From the IMG/VR virus record IMGVR_UViG_3300037961_005180, positions 1 through 35,989 of that record: a stretch of 35,989 bases of DNA, one strand, 5' to 3'. Below, piece after piece: positions 9,246-15,974 of the stretch (the first letter of the stretch is position 1; each line of letters starts with the position of its first letter). Below the pieces are notes generated by a model. The model did not search any database. It saw only the letters and a list, made by a program, of their open reading frames with translations, and was not told the DNA's origin. The stretch comes from a virus. A program made the translations under genes and the position numbers.

Positions 9246-9772
9246 TTATTTTATTTTATCCAATTGTTCTTTTTCAATTTCCCATTTATTTTCATAAAAA
9301 GCGGCAAAAAAAATTAATTCAGCTTGTGTTAGCTCTTTTCTTAGTCTGCTAACTGTCATTTTCAATTCTGTTGCTAGGAAAAACTCAAAATTTAACCAGT
9401 TATCCCCTTTTAATCGTTTTTTGCTTCTTCTATTTCAAGATCGCCAGCTACATTAAATAAAAACAGTTCTAATTGATTTAAAACCTCTTCAGGTATTTCT
9501 CTTTGTAATCTTATTGCATCTCCAGGCATAAATGCTTTTTCACCATTTTCTTTTTCAGCAATTAAACAAAGCATAGCAGTAGAAGCCTTTAAAGCATCTC
9601 CGTCTTTAGCCATACTATTAACTCTTACTCTATCTGATCTGGTTATTGGTTTAAAATATAAATCAACTAATGGACTTCCATCGGGTTTATTTAAAGTAAA
9701 TTTTCTTCTTTGATTAAGATCAAAGGCACCTACTAAAAGATCAACAGTGCGGGTTTGTTTTTCTGTTGTCAT
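9246..9772 (-). CDS. Tail assembly chaperone, -1 frameshift product (gpGT-like, 175 aa)
   Basis: Reading shifts -1 on A AAA AAC (9422-9416), bypasses the TAA at 9412-9410 and continues for 56 codons to TAA at 9248-9246. The extension has the segments TVSRLRKELTQAEL and AFYENKWEIEKE, the usual look of the T domain in lambda-like GT proteins (paired helices ending with Y/W-E). Lambda gpGT recruits the tape measure and the tail-tube subunits. The extension lies just upstream of the tape measure gene, as expected. An in-frame ATG at 9359 could instead give a short separate protein. Confidence 0.88.
9410..9772 (-). CDS. G: Tail assembly chaperone, unshifted product (gpG-like, 120 aa)
   Basis: Located between the major tail tube gene and the tape measure, the classic place for the lambda G chaperone. 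Sequence features include FTLNKPDGSPLVDLYFKPIT and a C-terminal acidic stretch (DLEIEEAKND). In lambda, excess gpG coats the tape measure and a small fraction of ribosomes shift to make gpGT. Starts at ATG 9772, three bases after the tail-tube stop. The slippery sequence is its last full codons before the stop. Confidence 0.88.
   Translation of the reverse strand: MTTEKQTRTVDLLVGAFDLNQRRKFTLNKPDGSPLVDLYFKPITRSDRVRVNSMAKDGDALKASTAMLCLIAEKENGEKAFMPGDAIRLQREIPEEVLNQLELFLFNVAGDLEIEEAKND
9416..9422 (-). promoter_or_regulatory. Programmed -1 ribosomal frameshift site (A AAA AAC)
   Basis: On the minus strand the codons GCA AAA AAC GAT TAA contain the canonical X-XXY-YYZ heptamer A-AAA-AAC, placed two codons before the zero-frame stop. 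Shifting back one base opens a 56-codon extension with tail-chaperone T-domain character. The downstream stimulatory structure, if any, was not resolved by eye. Confidence 0.85.
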
Positions 9773-9775
9773 AAA

Positions 9776-10192
9776 TTAAATTGCAAAGGTTACATCACCA
9801 CTTACTTGAAAGTTTACTGTCTGAGTTGTAAGTTCGCCAACAGTAGAAGCCGCACCTACTCCAGTAACAATTCCATTAAATGCGTATTTTTTGGCGCCTG
9901 AAGTATCTAAAAATAAATTAAATGATGCATCAGCTGGATCTTCACTTGTATTTATATCTGCTAAAAGTTCAGCAACCGCATCACCTGAAGTAGCTGTATA
10001 TTGAACTTCTATAGTTCCAGTTGCACTTTTTAAACTACCAACATATTTTCTTGACACGTCACCGTGAGCAGTACATTCAAGAACATCTTTAGTTAAATCG
10101 AGAGTCCATGCTGTAGTACCAACAACAGCAGATACTGATCCCGATCCATTATCAAATGAAACTGAACCTTCCTCTCCGCGAACATTTGCCAT
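9776..10192 (-). CDS. Major tail tube protein
   Basis: 138 residues, starting MANVRGEEGSVSFDNGSGSV, with alternating beta-strand segments such as TAWTLDLTKDVLECTAHGD and TGTIEVQYTATSGDA. This pattern and length fit the lambda V / tail-tube superfamily. It should polymerise into the hexameric tail tube. The position immediately before the G/GT chaperone pair supports the call. No additional Ig-like C-terminal domain is present. Upstream is the 47-residue small gene. Confidence 0.85.
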   Translation of the reverse strand: MANVRGEEGSVSFDNGSGSVSAVVGTTAWTLDLTKDVLECTAHGDVSRKYVGSLKSATGTIEVQYTATSGDAVAELLADINTSEDPADASFNLFLDTSGAKKYAFNGIVTGVGAASTVGELTTQTVNFQVSGDVTFAI

Positions 10193-10217
10193 AATGAAAA
10201 AGAAATTTAATTATAGT

Positions 10218-10361
10218 TTATCCTTTTTTTTGATTTTTTTCTACTTTTTCAATTTTTTTTCTTGCTAAAGCTGATTGACAGCGTGAATCCCATAAATTAG
10301 GATTTCTTTTTCCTTTTACTTGCTCAATAATATCAAGCATTTCTTCTGTGATTTCAATCAT
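10218..10361 (-). CDS. Small protein of unknown function (47 aa)
   Basis: A short gene filling the only gap between the tail-terminator-like and tail-tube genes. ATG at 10361 overlaps the preceding stop as ATGA and the frame ends with TAA at 10220-10218. The protein begins MIEITEEMLDIIEQVKGKRN, has an NLWDSRCQSALARKK segment and a lysine-rich end. It is mostly helical and charged. No family is recognised; the coupled start and gap-filling fit are the support. Confidence 0.6.
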   Translation of the reverse strand: MIEITEEMLDIIEQVKGKRNPNLWDSRCQSALARKKIEKVEKNQKKG

Positions 10362-10783
10362 AAGTTTTCAAAAGTTTCAAATGAAATTGACATTACACTT
10401 TGAACAAAACCTTCAGGACTAGCATTTTCTAAAACAGTAGGTCCAGTAGGAGGTTCAAAATAAATGCCATTTAATATTACCCTATTGTATAAATCTCTTA
10501 TTCTTTTGGCTAGTGTTAAATTATCTCCTAAGCCAATACCCATTTTTGTAAAAATATTAAAAGTAATAACTCCAGTCTGACTATTTGTACTATTACTCGT
10601 TCCTCCAAGAGTGACATATTCACTGCCAGTAAATTCAATTAAACATTGAATAAAACTTGTATCAGAAGGTGGGTCAAAAGGTTGATTCCCAAATACAACT
10701 GTAGTTGTAGGATTACTAGCCATTTCTGTCGCTAGCCTTGATTCAATATTTTGTCTAACAGTATTTAAATTTAATTGAGCCAT
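10358..10783 (-). CDS. Tail terminator-like protein (DUF4128-type)
   Basis: 141 residues. The layout (N-terminal helix with VRQNIESRLATEM, central strands with ITFNIFTKMGIG, a helix LAKRIRDLYNRVILNG and a final beta strand) matches DUF4128-type tail terminator proteins, relatives of lambda gpU that cap the tail tube and join it to the head. Position after the neck genes and before the tail tube gene agrees. Family assignment is from motif and context, not a search. Confidence 0.7.
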   Translation of the reverse strand: MAQLNLNTVRQNIESRLATEMASNPTTTVVFGNQPFDPPSDTSFIQCLIEFTGSEYVTLGGTSNSTNSQTGVITFNIFTKMGIGLGDNLTLAKRIRDLYNRVILNGIYFEPPTGPTVLENASPEGFVQSVMSISFETFENL

Positions 10784-11214
10784 TAATTTTTACTTTGAGC
10801 TTTTCTAACTTTTCTAGCTACAAATTCTACTTCTTTCAATGGCCAACCTGCACTTCTGTTACTATCTCTTGATTGAAAAGTATTATTCCAGGAAGGAGGT
10901 GTATTTGTACCAAAACAAACTGCTTCTGCATAAGGCAAAGGATTTATTAAACTATATGTATTTCCTACTTTTTCTTTTAGATAATTTAATTTAAAAGGAG
11001 GAATAATTGCAGATTTATTTGGATTGAAAGGACCACCTTGAATAGGTGCACTTCTTTTATTTTCTGCTAATTGCCAGTTCATACGAAACCTTCCAGTATC
11101 TACAGGCGAAACCTGTTTTATTCGAGAATCTAAAGTAAAAACAGCAAAACGAATAAGTGCTTCATGTTCTTCTTCAAAAAACTTTCCTATTTGTTGTATT
11201 TTTATTTTTTTCAT
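10783..11214 (-). CDS. Tail completion / HK97 gp10-like neck protein
   Basis: 143 residues. The sequence has an N-terminal helix, the phrase VSPVDTGRFRMNWQLAENKR typical of HK97 gp10-type and related neck proteins (PVDTGRFR...W), and the later PLPYAEAVCFGTN segment typical of the same group. These proteins sit at the head-tail interface and are needed for tail joining. Start overlaps the upstream gene's stop (ATGA) and its stop overlaps the next start (TAATG). Confidence 0.78.
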   Translation of the reverse strand: MKKIKIQQIGKFFEEEHEALIRFAVFTLDSRIKQVSPVDTGRFRMNWQLAENKRSAPIQGGPFNPNKSAIIPPFKLNYLKEKVGNTYSLINPLPYAEAVCFGTNTPPSWNNTFQSRDSNRSAGWPLKEVEFVARKVRKAQSKN

Positions 11215-11570
11215 GCTCGTAAATAAATTTCATATTTAATATTTTCGTTATCGTTTTCATCTGTATTTATTCTAATAATTTGATATTCAATACTTGCTAT
11301 TAAAACTCTGTCGCTTGTAGTTGGTGTTTGTTCTAAATCTTTAGCTGCAATAGTTAATATTTTATCGTTTTCTTTTATAAGATCATTAATTTCTCGTTGG
11401 TTTACATTTTGTAATATTCCCTTGATTGTAGTACTAGTTATTGATTCACTTACTGAACCTGTTGCTGTATCATAACTGCCATGAGTAATACGTTTAAAAG
11501 TTACATCACCGCCTAATTTACCTAATACAGTTGAAGAAACTTTTCGAAAACTTTTAGACAGTTTTGACAT
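11211..11570 (-). CDS. Head-tail stopper-like protein
   Basis: 119 residues, beta-rich, with GDVTFKRITHGSYDTATGSV followed by TSTTIKGILQNV and DRVLIASIEYQIIRI. This order (short strand, YDTATG turn, KGIL, then a late strand pair) is the pattern of SPP1 gp16-type head completion/stopper proteins that plug the connector channel. Neighbours are an adaptor-like and a gp10-like gene, giving the usual neck cluster. The final residues are YEIYLRA. Confidence 0.72.
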   Translation of the reverse strand: MSKLSKSFRKVSSTVLGKLGGDVTFKRITHGSYDTATGSVSESITSTTIKGILQNVNQREINDLIKENDKILTIAAKDLEQTPTTSDRVLIASIEYQIIRINTDENDNENIKYEIYLRA

Positions 11571-11794
11571 TACAACCTATAAGCAATAACTGATCCGCTA
11601 GCTAATGTAAATCCAGTAATAACGCCACAAATTTCACAACTCGCATTTAAAGTAATGCTTGTACTAGCACCATCTATATTTTGAGCAGTTAATGAAGCAA
11701 TTACAGTATCTTCATTTGCCTGTATTTTTCCAAATCTTCCTGTAACAGCTCCTGTTCCATTAATAATTGTTGCTGAAGGATATTCGTAAGCCAT
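11570..11794 (-). CDS. Small beta-rich structural protein of unknown role (74 aa)
   Basis: A short Ala/Thr/Ser-rich protein beginning MAYEYPSATIINGTGAVTG with a CEIC pair near residue 54 and a C-terminal hydrophobic segment. It sits inside the neck gene cluster, with a TAATG overlap to the stopper-like gene and two bases after the adaptor-like gene (TAACTATG). Similar small proteins occur beside neck genes in marine phages, but I cannot name a function. Probably a virion or assembly protein. Confidence 0.6.
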   Translation of the reverse strand: MAYEYPSATIINGTGAVTGRFGKIQANEDTVIASLTAQNIDGASTSITLNASCEICGVITGFTLASGSVIAYRL

Positions 11795-11796
11795 AG

Positions 11797-12357
11797 TTAA
11801 CTCCTTTTTACTCCTATTGTAGCTGGCCCACTTATTCTAATGCCAGTTAAGTATTGTTCAATTATAGGTGGTATTCGATTTGCACCAACAGCACCATAAA
11901 ATCTAGGTTTTACTTGTAGATTTCCAATTGATACTTCATTATAATCTTCAAATCCACTTAAATCCAATCCATCTTTATTATTATTCAAATAAACTGCTAA
12001 ATGAATTTGAGCATGTTTTACTCTGTCAGGTATTTCATCATCTGCATAAAAAGCAGGTTGTAAATTACTAGGATATAAAGCGTTATAAGTACTTGTATAA
12101 GTATATGGTTTTTTTACACCAGTTCTAGGCCATTCAAGTGCTTGAGCATCATTAGTCCTGGCACCTAAAAATCTTTCCCTATCAATTCTTTGTGTAGCAC
12201 TAAAAAGGGCGCGGTTTTTTTGGTCTGTTGTTGCACTACTCCATGCAGTAACATCTTCATTTTCTACTAGACCATCTATAAAAGCCTGAGCCTGAGCTAA
12301 AGTAACATAGCTATTAGCAGTTGCACTTCCAGCTGTTTCAACTATTGAGATTGCCAT
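11797..12357 (-). CDS. Head-tail connector/adaptor-like protein (annotated as DnaT-like in databases)
   Basis: 186 residues. The N-terminus SATANSYVTLAQAQAFIDGL, helical middle with RALFSATQRIDRERFLG and the QALEWPRTGV motif are the signature of the family usually labelled DnaT-like ssDNA-binding domain (PF20557). In phage genomes it lies in the neck cluster and is better read as a head-tail adaptor. Position between the capsid/decoration genes and stopper supports that reading. The first 20 bases overlap the 43-residue small gene. Confidence 0.75.
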   Translation of the reverse strand: MAISIVETAGSATANSYVTLAQAQAFIDGLVENEDVTAWSSATTDQKNRALFSATQRIDRERFLGARTNDAQALEWPRTGVKKPYTYTSTYNALYPSNLQPAFYADDEIPDRVKHAQIHLAVYLNNNKDGLDLSGFEDYNEVSIGNLQVKPRFYGAVGANRIPPIIEQYLTGIRISGPATIGVKRS

Positions 12358-12469
12358 TAGTTTTTAATTTTTTTGGCTTTTTTACTTTTTTTTGTTCGAG
12401 AAGTGGAGAAGCCACTTTTAATTTAGCAGCTTCCCTTTCTCTAGCTAATCTGAATGTAGCTATACCCAT
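12338..12469 (-). CDS. Small basic protein of unknown function (43 aa)
   Basis: Fills the gap between the decoration-like and adaptor-like genes. ATG at 12469 overlaps the upstream stop as TAATG, and TGA at 12340-12338 lies 20 bases inside the next gene. It starts MGIATFRLAREREAAKLKVA and ends in a lysine-rich segment (QKKVKKPKKLKTN). A tiny protein of this kind between capsid and adaptor genes is common in tailed phages. No function is assigned. Confidence 0.62.
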   Translation of the reverse strand: MGIATFRLAREREAAKLKVASPLLEQKKVKKPKKLKTNGNLNS

Positions 12470-12846
12470 TACTTTCTAAACGCACTAACAGCAGTTGAAC
12501 TTGTAACTCTAAAAATAAAAGTTCCAGAAGTATCTGCAGTAATGTCTGGCTCGCCAACAATTGTGACACCAGAACCAGCGGTCAAAGTAAATTTATGAGT
12601 TGACGCTGCCTTATTGACAATAGTTAACTCAAAACATTGACCAACTTTGTTTTGAATACCAAGAGCAGTAAGAATTTCTGCTGCAGTTGGAGTTGTAATA
12701 GCCCTATTACCTGTAGGTGTTCCATCAACAATGCCTTCAATAATTTCAGCAGTTGTTAAAGTATGAGCTCCGTTTTCAGTTTTAATAACTTTAGTTTTAG
12801 TTAATTGACCAAAAGGAGGGTTTTGAAGTTCGAAAATACTAGCCAT
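12469..12846 (-). CDS. Capsid decoration / head fibre-like protein (125 aa)
   Basis: Follows the major capsid gene, two bases after its stop (TAATCATG). Composition is Thr/Ala-rich and beta-prone: TAAEILTALGIQNKVGQCFE, then HKFTLTAGSGVTIVG and SGTFIFRVTSSTAV. Such C-terminal beta domains are frequent in phage surface and decoration proteins encoded beside the capsid. Likely decorates the capsid exterior; this is inferred from position and composition. Confidence 0.6.
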   Translation of the reverse strand: MASIFELQNPPFGQLTKTKVIKTENGAHTLTTAEIIEGIVDGTPTGNRAITTPTAAEILTALGIQNKVGQCFELTIVNKAASTHKFTLTAGSGVTIVGEPDITADTSGTFIFRVTSSTAVSAFRK

Positions 12847-12848
12847 GA

Positions 12849-13910
12849 TTAATCTAATGGTGAAGTAACAGTAGCACGTACGATTCCTATATTTTTGATG
12901 TCGTACACTTTTTCCCAGTTAGTTGCTGTTTCGAGTTGTGCCCTTGTTGGGTTAGTAGTTGTAACTGCCCATTTCAAACCTATTGGGTGATAAATGTAAG
13001 CATGTTTAAATGAAACTACATCTTCAAATGCAAGAACATCTTCATCAACTTTAGTTACTAAAGCTGCCTGCTCGCCCGTTGCTACGCTTCCTTGAGAGAA
13101 AAAATACACAGCATATTCCGTTGAAGAACCTGAACCAGCAGTTGGAATATCATCTGAAACAACAATATTCATTCCCATGTACTGAGGAACAGAAACATCA
13201 CCGTAAGCACCAGCAGAAGAACCGCCAAAAGCATTAATTGTACTTGCACCTGTTGCTGCAGTACTTAAACGTGCTTCTGTATTAGTAACATAATCCAATG
13301 CTCTTCTTTCTTTAAGTGCATAAAACACTTTTGAATGCATTGCGATTGTTGTTAACTTGTCTCCTTGATCTCCAAGTAAAGACTGAGCTTTAGCAACAGT
13401 ACCAGCACCTAAAGCTGTTGGAGTGTCACCTGATTCGGAATCAATTGAAAGTTCGAATAAAGCAGAAGCGCTAGTATTTGAAGTTAGAGAACCGAAAGCA
13501 CCTTGTAAACAACTGTACAAATCTTTTTGTTTTTCGTTGTTTATATAAGCGCCTAATTTTTGTCTGATTGCTGCTATTGGATCGGGTGAGTTTGAACCAA
13601 TTTTTTGACCTGCAAGCTGTCTTGCAGAAAAAGCATCTCCAGCAGTTAGAACAACACCAATTTGGCTGCTTTGTTCAATTTTGTTAGGAGTAAGTGAAGA
13701 ACTATCATTCAAACGAGTATAGTTACCACTTAAATTTGCCTTATAAAAAGGTATGTTGACGAAATTTCCGCCAGCTGTTGAGCTTAAATTTAGCTCAGGT
13801 AGAGGTGCAAGAACGCCACTTTGAAGAAAACTATCTCTTAAAGTTGTCTCTTCAATAATGGAATCCGCAAATACCTCTGGAATAATAATGTCCGAAAGAG
13901 TAGTTGCCAT
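12849..13910 (-). CDS. Major capsid protein (gp13-like family)
   Basis: 353 residues, beginning MATTLSDIIIPEVFADSI with the later GGNFVNIPFYKANLSG and LTAGDAFSARQLAGQ segments, the pattern of the major capsid protein 13-like family (PF20036). These carry the HK97 fold with an N-arm, P-domain and A-domain. It follows the scaffold gene and a 124-base leader holding three copies of GGCTGTGCT. No protease gene is visible, so maturation cleavage is doubtful. No Shine-Dalgarno precedes the ATG. Confidence 0.88.
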   Translation of the reverse strand: MATTLSDIIIPEVFADSIIEETTLRDSFLQSGVLAPLPELNLSSTAGGNFVNIPFYKANLSGNYTRLNDSSSLTPNKIEQSSQIGVVLTAGDAFSARQLAGQKIGSNSPDPIAAIRQKLGAYINNEKQKDLYSCLQGAFGSLTSNTSASALFELSIDSESGDTPTALGAGTVAKAQSLLGDQGDKLTTIAMHSKVFYALKERRALDYVTNTEARLSTAATGASTINAFGGSSAGAYGDVSVPQYMGMNIVVSDDIPTAGSGSSTEYAVYFFSQGSVATGEQAALVTKVDEDVLAFEDVVSFKHAYIYHPIGLKWAVTTTNPTRAQLETATNWEKVYDIKNIGIVRATVTSPLD

Positions 13911-14034
13911 TTCAAAGAAATGTTTAAGTTTACAAAGATGAGCACAGCCCTCTAAATCTCAGCACAGCCTTAATTTAGTTTTTCAAATCAGCACAGCCGA
14001 ATTTGTTATTACTAAAACTATAACTCAATATTTC
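13911..14034 (-). promoter_or_regulatory. Untranslated leader of the capsid gene
   Basis: This 124-base spacer is unusually long for the minus block and separates scaffold from capsid. It holds three GGCTGTGCT repeats within AT-rich sequence and no plausible gene. It may carry a capsid-specific promoter, an RNA stability element or a protein-binding site. No convincing -35/-10 pair was identified. Confidence 0.5.
13941..13998 (-). repeat. Three direct copies of GGCTGTGCT before the capsid gene
   Basis: The nonamer (AGCACAGCC on the plus strand) occurs at 13941-13949, 13961-13969 and 13990-13998, with start-to-start spacings of 20 and 29 bases. Two copies extend to GGCTGTGCTGA. They are GC-rich islands in AT-rich sequence, in the only sizeable spacer of the head module. 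Confidence 0.85.
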
Positions 14035-14742
14035 TTATTTGTAATCTTTAGCAATTTTTTTAGCAGCTAGCCAAGCATCACGACCATATTTTGCGTGAAT
14101 TTCATGTGCAGCAGTATCTTCGCCTTGAGCCATTCTTTTTAATAAATTTGTATCAATACCAGCAATTGATCCAGGTATTTCACTTTTTCCAATAGGCGCA
14201 CCTGATCCAACAGGCGGTTGATTTTTCAAAGCCCATGTTTGTACTTTTTCTTTTACAGCTTCTTGTATTGGCCTTGAAGTAAAGCCATCATCTGATAAAT
14301 AAACAACCGCACCATCTTTTTGAACTTGAATTTTATCTTTATCAAGTTTGCTCATTGCATAATCAGGATCATGTACAAGTTCAGATAATGCACTTACAGC
14401 CGGTGTAACTAATTTCAATTCTTTTAATTCGTTTTTTAAAGAATTTATTTCATCATCTTTTTTTTGAATAGCTTCTTTAAATTGTTCTTCCCTTTTATTT
14501 AGTGCTTCTGAATATTGACCCTTTTCTTCTAATCTTTCTTGTTCAACTTTTTGTTTAAATTCAATCAAAGCTTGAACATCAGTTCCTTCCGGTAAAGTTG
14601 CAACTGATTTAGCATTAGAAGTAATTTTTTGCTTTTCTTCAACAACTTCTCGATTTTTCTGTTTTAATAATTCAATTTCTTTTTTTAATCGATCAACTTC
14701 AGCTGAATTATCAACAGCTGCTGCGGGATTTTCTTCTGCCAT
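14035..14742 (-). CDS. Capsid scaffolding protein
   Basis: 235 residues. Residues 15-110 are a charged coiled coil (VDRLKKEIELLKQKNREVVE, then KGQYSEALNKREEQFKEAI). A central globular part is followed by a basic C-terminal helix (DAWLAAKKIAKDYK), which usually docks scaffold onto the capsid. It precedes the capsid gene, the standard order. Scaffold guides procapsid assembly and then leaves the shell. No Ser/His protease triad is evident. Confidence 0.85.
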   Translation of the reverse strand: MAEENPAAAVDNSAEVDRLKKEIELLKQKNREVVEEKQKITSNAKSVATLPEGTDVQALIEFKQKVEQERLEEKGQYSEALNKREEQFKEAIQKKDDEINSLKNELKELKLVTPAVSALSELVHDPDYAMSKLDKDKIQVQKDGAVVYLSDDGFTSRPIQEAVKEKVQTWALKNQPPVGSGAPIGKSEIPGSIAGIDTNLLKRMAQGEDTAAHEIHAKYGRDAWLAAKKIAKDYK

Positions 14743-14786
14743 ATAAAAATATTAAAGTAATCCTAATATACCTTGTTTTTAAAAAA

Positions 14787-15062
14787 TTAGCATTTCCAAC
14801 GTTTTAAAGCTTTATTTATTCTGCTATTTGGATCATTTGCTTTTTTGCTACCAGTTAATTTTTTCTTCATTCCTTTCATACGGCTACAAAATGATTTTCT
14901 TCTTTTAGCTGCTTTACTTCCAGGCTTAACTTTACCGGTAACAGGTGCCTGTAAATTTCCTCCTGTAGCTTTATTGTATTTTGCTCTTCCTTTAGCAGTT
15001 AAACCACCTTTTTTTGATTTATCTTCTTTTTTAAAATTAACTACTTTTCTTTTTGTTGTCAT
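14787..15062 (-). CDS. Very basic small protein (91 aa), head module
   Basis: Roughly one third Lys plus Arg. It contains KKGGLTAKGRAKYNKATGGN and KPGSKAAKRRKSFCSRMKGM, and ends in a KRWKC tail. Similar small basic proteins recur in environmental phages near portal and capsid genes. The charge suggests nucleic-acid binding, perhaps DNA condensation inside the head, but this is inference. Its start overlaps the 63-residue gene's stop as ATGA. Two other cysteines besides the final one are absent apart from the one in SFCS. Confidence 0.72.
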   Translation of the reverse strand: MTTKRKVVNFKKEDKSKKGGLTAKGRAKYNKATGGNLQAPVTGKVKPGSKAAKRRKSFCSRMKGMKKKLTGSKKANDPNSRINKALKRWKC

Positions 15063-15250
15063 TTTCCTTTTTTCCTCATAGCAATTGAATGTGCTTCCAT
15101 AAAAGTTTTACCACTAAGCATTGCTTTTGTCATTTCGTCCATGTGTTTTTTTGAATGACCATGAGTTGCTTTGTGTCTTATTAAAGCATCTTTTTGCCTT
15201 TTAGTTAGTCTAACTCTTCTTTTATTAATTTTGCCAGATTTAATTTTCAT
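15059..15250 (-). CDS. Very basic small protein (63 aa), head module
   Basis: Starts MKIKSGKINKRRVRLTKRQK and continues with ATHGHSKKHMDEMTKAMLSG, a His/Met/Lys-rich central part. The mix of basic N-terminus and amphipathic C-terminal helix suggests a small DNA-associated or capsid-internal protein. Overlaps both neighbours by four bases (ATGA). No named family is recognised with confidence. Confidence 0.65.
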   Translation of the reverse strand: MKIKSGKINKRRVRLTKRQKDALIRHKATHGHSKKHMDEMTKAMLSGKTFMEAHSIAMRKKGK

Positions 15251-15537
15251 TTCTTTTTAGTAGTAGTTTTACGTTTTCGTCTCATTTGAAATGAAATTTT
15301 CTTTTTACCTGTTTTAGCTGCGGTAAATCTTTTTTTCTCTGCTGGCGATAATTCCGAAAGTAATTTAGGTGTTTTACTTGAAACTCTTCTTGTTGGTCTA
15401 CAAGCAGGGTAACCTCGTCTTTTTTTCTCAGATTTTTTTCTGCCGCAAGGTTTACCTGTTTTTACGTCAACCCATTTTTCTTTAAACCAATCGGTTAAAC
15501 CACCTTTAGCTCTTTCTTTTTTTGCCACGTTTAGCAC
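15247..15537 (-). CDS. Very basic small protein (96 aa), DUF5872-like
   Basis: The segment GGLTDWFKEKWVDVKTGKPC, followed by GRKKSEKKRRGYPACRPTRR and later LSPAEKKRFTAAK, is typical of a phage and environmental protein family catalogued as DUF5872. Two conserved cysteines (in KPCG and PACR) are present. The function is unknown. It overlaps the upstream 69-residue gene by 32 bases and the downstream gene by four. Confidence 0.72.
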   Translation of the reverse strand: MLNVAKKERAKGGLTDWFKEKWVDVKTGKPCGRKKSEKKRRGYPACRPTRRVSSKTPKLLSELSPAEKKRFTAAKTGKKKISFQMRRKRKTTTKKK

Positions 15538-15715
15538 CTTTTTTAGTTTTTGCTTTTGGCTTATTAACGGTAGTATATCCTCCGCCGGCTCTTTGATAGG
15601 CCTGAACTAATTGCGCACTTGCATACGCGCTTGGCCATCTTTTAACACGTGCTTTAACTTTAGCTTTTACACGTGCATACAGTTCCGGATCGGTTGGCTT
15701 GTTTACCTTTGCCAT
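15506..15715 (-). CDS. Very basic small protein (69 aa), head module
   Basis: Contains DPELYARVKAKVKARVKRWP followed by SAYASAQLVQAYQRAGGGY, a pattern recurrent in small phage proteins (DPELY...K...PSAYA...L...Y...GGGY), then a lysine-rich tail. Start ATG at 15715 overlaps the 25-residue gene's stop as TAATG. Unknown function; likely DNA-interacting or virion-internal by charge and position. Confidence 0.7.
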   Translation of the reverse strand: MAKVNKPTDPELYARVKAKVKARVKRWPSAYASAQLVQAYQRAGGGYTTVNKPKAKTKKGAKRGKKRKS

Positions 15716-15792
15716 TACTTTTTAACAGCTTTTTTTTTTCCTTTTTTCTTTTTAGTACCTTTAGGCTTCATTGAACCGTAATGACCTGGCAT
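15715..15792 (-). CDS. Tiny lysine-rich protein (25 aa) of the MPGHYG type
   Basis: ATG at 15792; 25 codons; TAA at 15717-15715 overlaps the next ATG as TAATG. The peptide starts MPGHYGSMKPKGTKKKKGKK and ends in Lys. Tiny proteins with an MPGHYG start and a lysine tail are seen in other marine phage head modules (from memory). The stop-start coupling and conserved-looking N-terminus make a real gene likely despite the length. Confidence 0.62.
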   Translation of the reverse strand: MPGHYGSMKPKGTKKKKGKKKAVKK

Positions 15793-15824
15793 AATTTTAA
15801 AAGCAACTATTTATAGTTTACTAT

Positions 15825-15974
15825 TTATTTCTTTTTTCGTCTTGTTTTTTTCTTTTTCTTACCCGCAGTTGATAAAGCGATAGCAACAGCTTGATTATGT
15901 GGCTTCCCTTCTTTTTTTAACATTTGAATGTTTTTTGAAATTATATTTTGTGACCTTCCTTTTTTAATTGGCAT
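15825..15974 (-). CDS. Small basic protein (49 aa), DUF6496-like
   Basis: ATG at 15974 lies 11 bases inside the MuF gene and the frame ends with TAA at 15827-15825. The protein begins [20 protein letters not shown], then [16 protein letters not shown] and a K/R tail. The MP-KKG-S-x-I-S-x-N-I and [12 protein letters not shown] motifs are the hallmark of DUF6496, a small phage and environmental protein family of unknown role. It adds a sixth member to the basic-protein cluster. Confidence 0.8.
   Translation of the reverse strand: MPIKKGRSQNIISKNIQMLKKEGKPHNQAVAIALSTAGKKKKKTRRKKK

Noticed and set aside
14845-15081. Plus-strand hydrophobic frame opposite the basic-protein genes
   Set aside because: The Leu/Phe-rich product is the reverse reading of Lys codons; not an independent membrane protein.
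15720-15960. Poly-T/A tracts as possible repeat or terminator
   Set aside because: They are lysine codon runs of the small basic genes on the minus strand.
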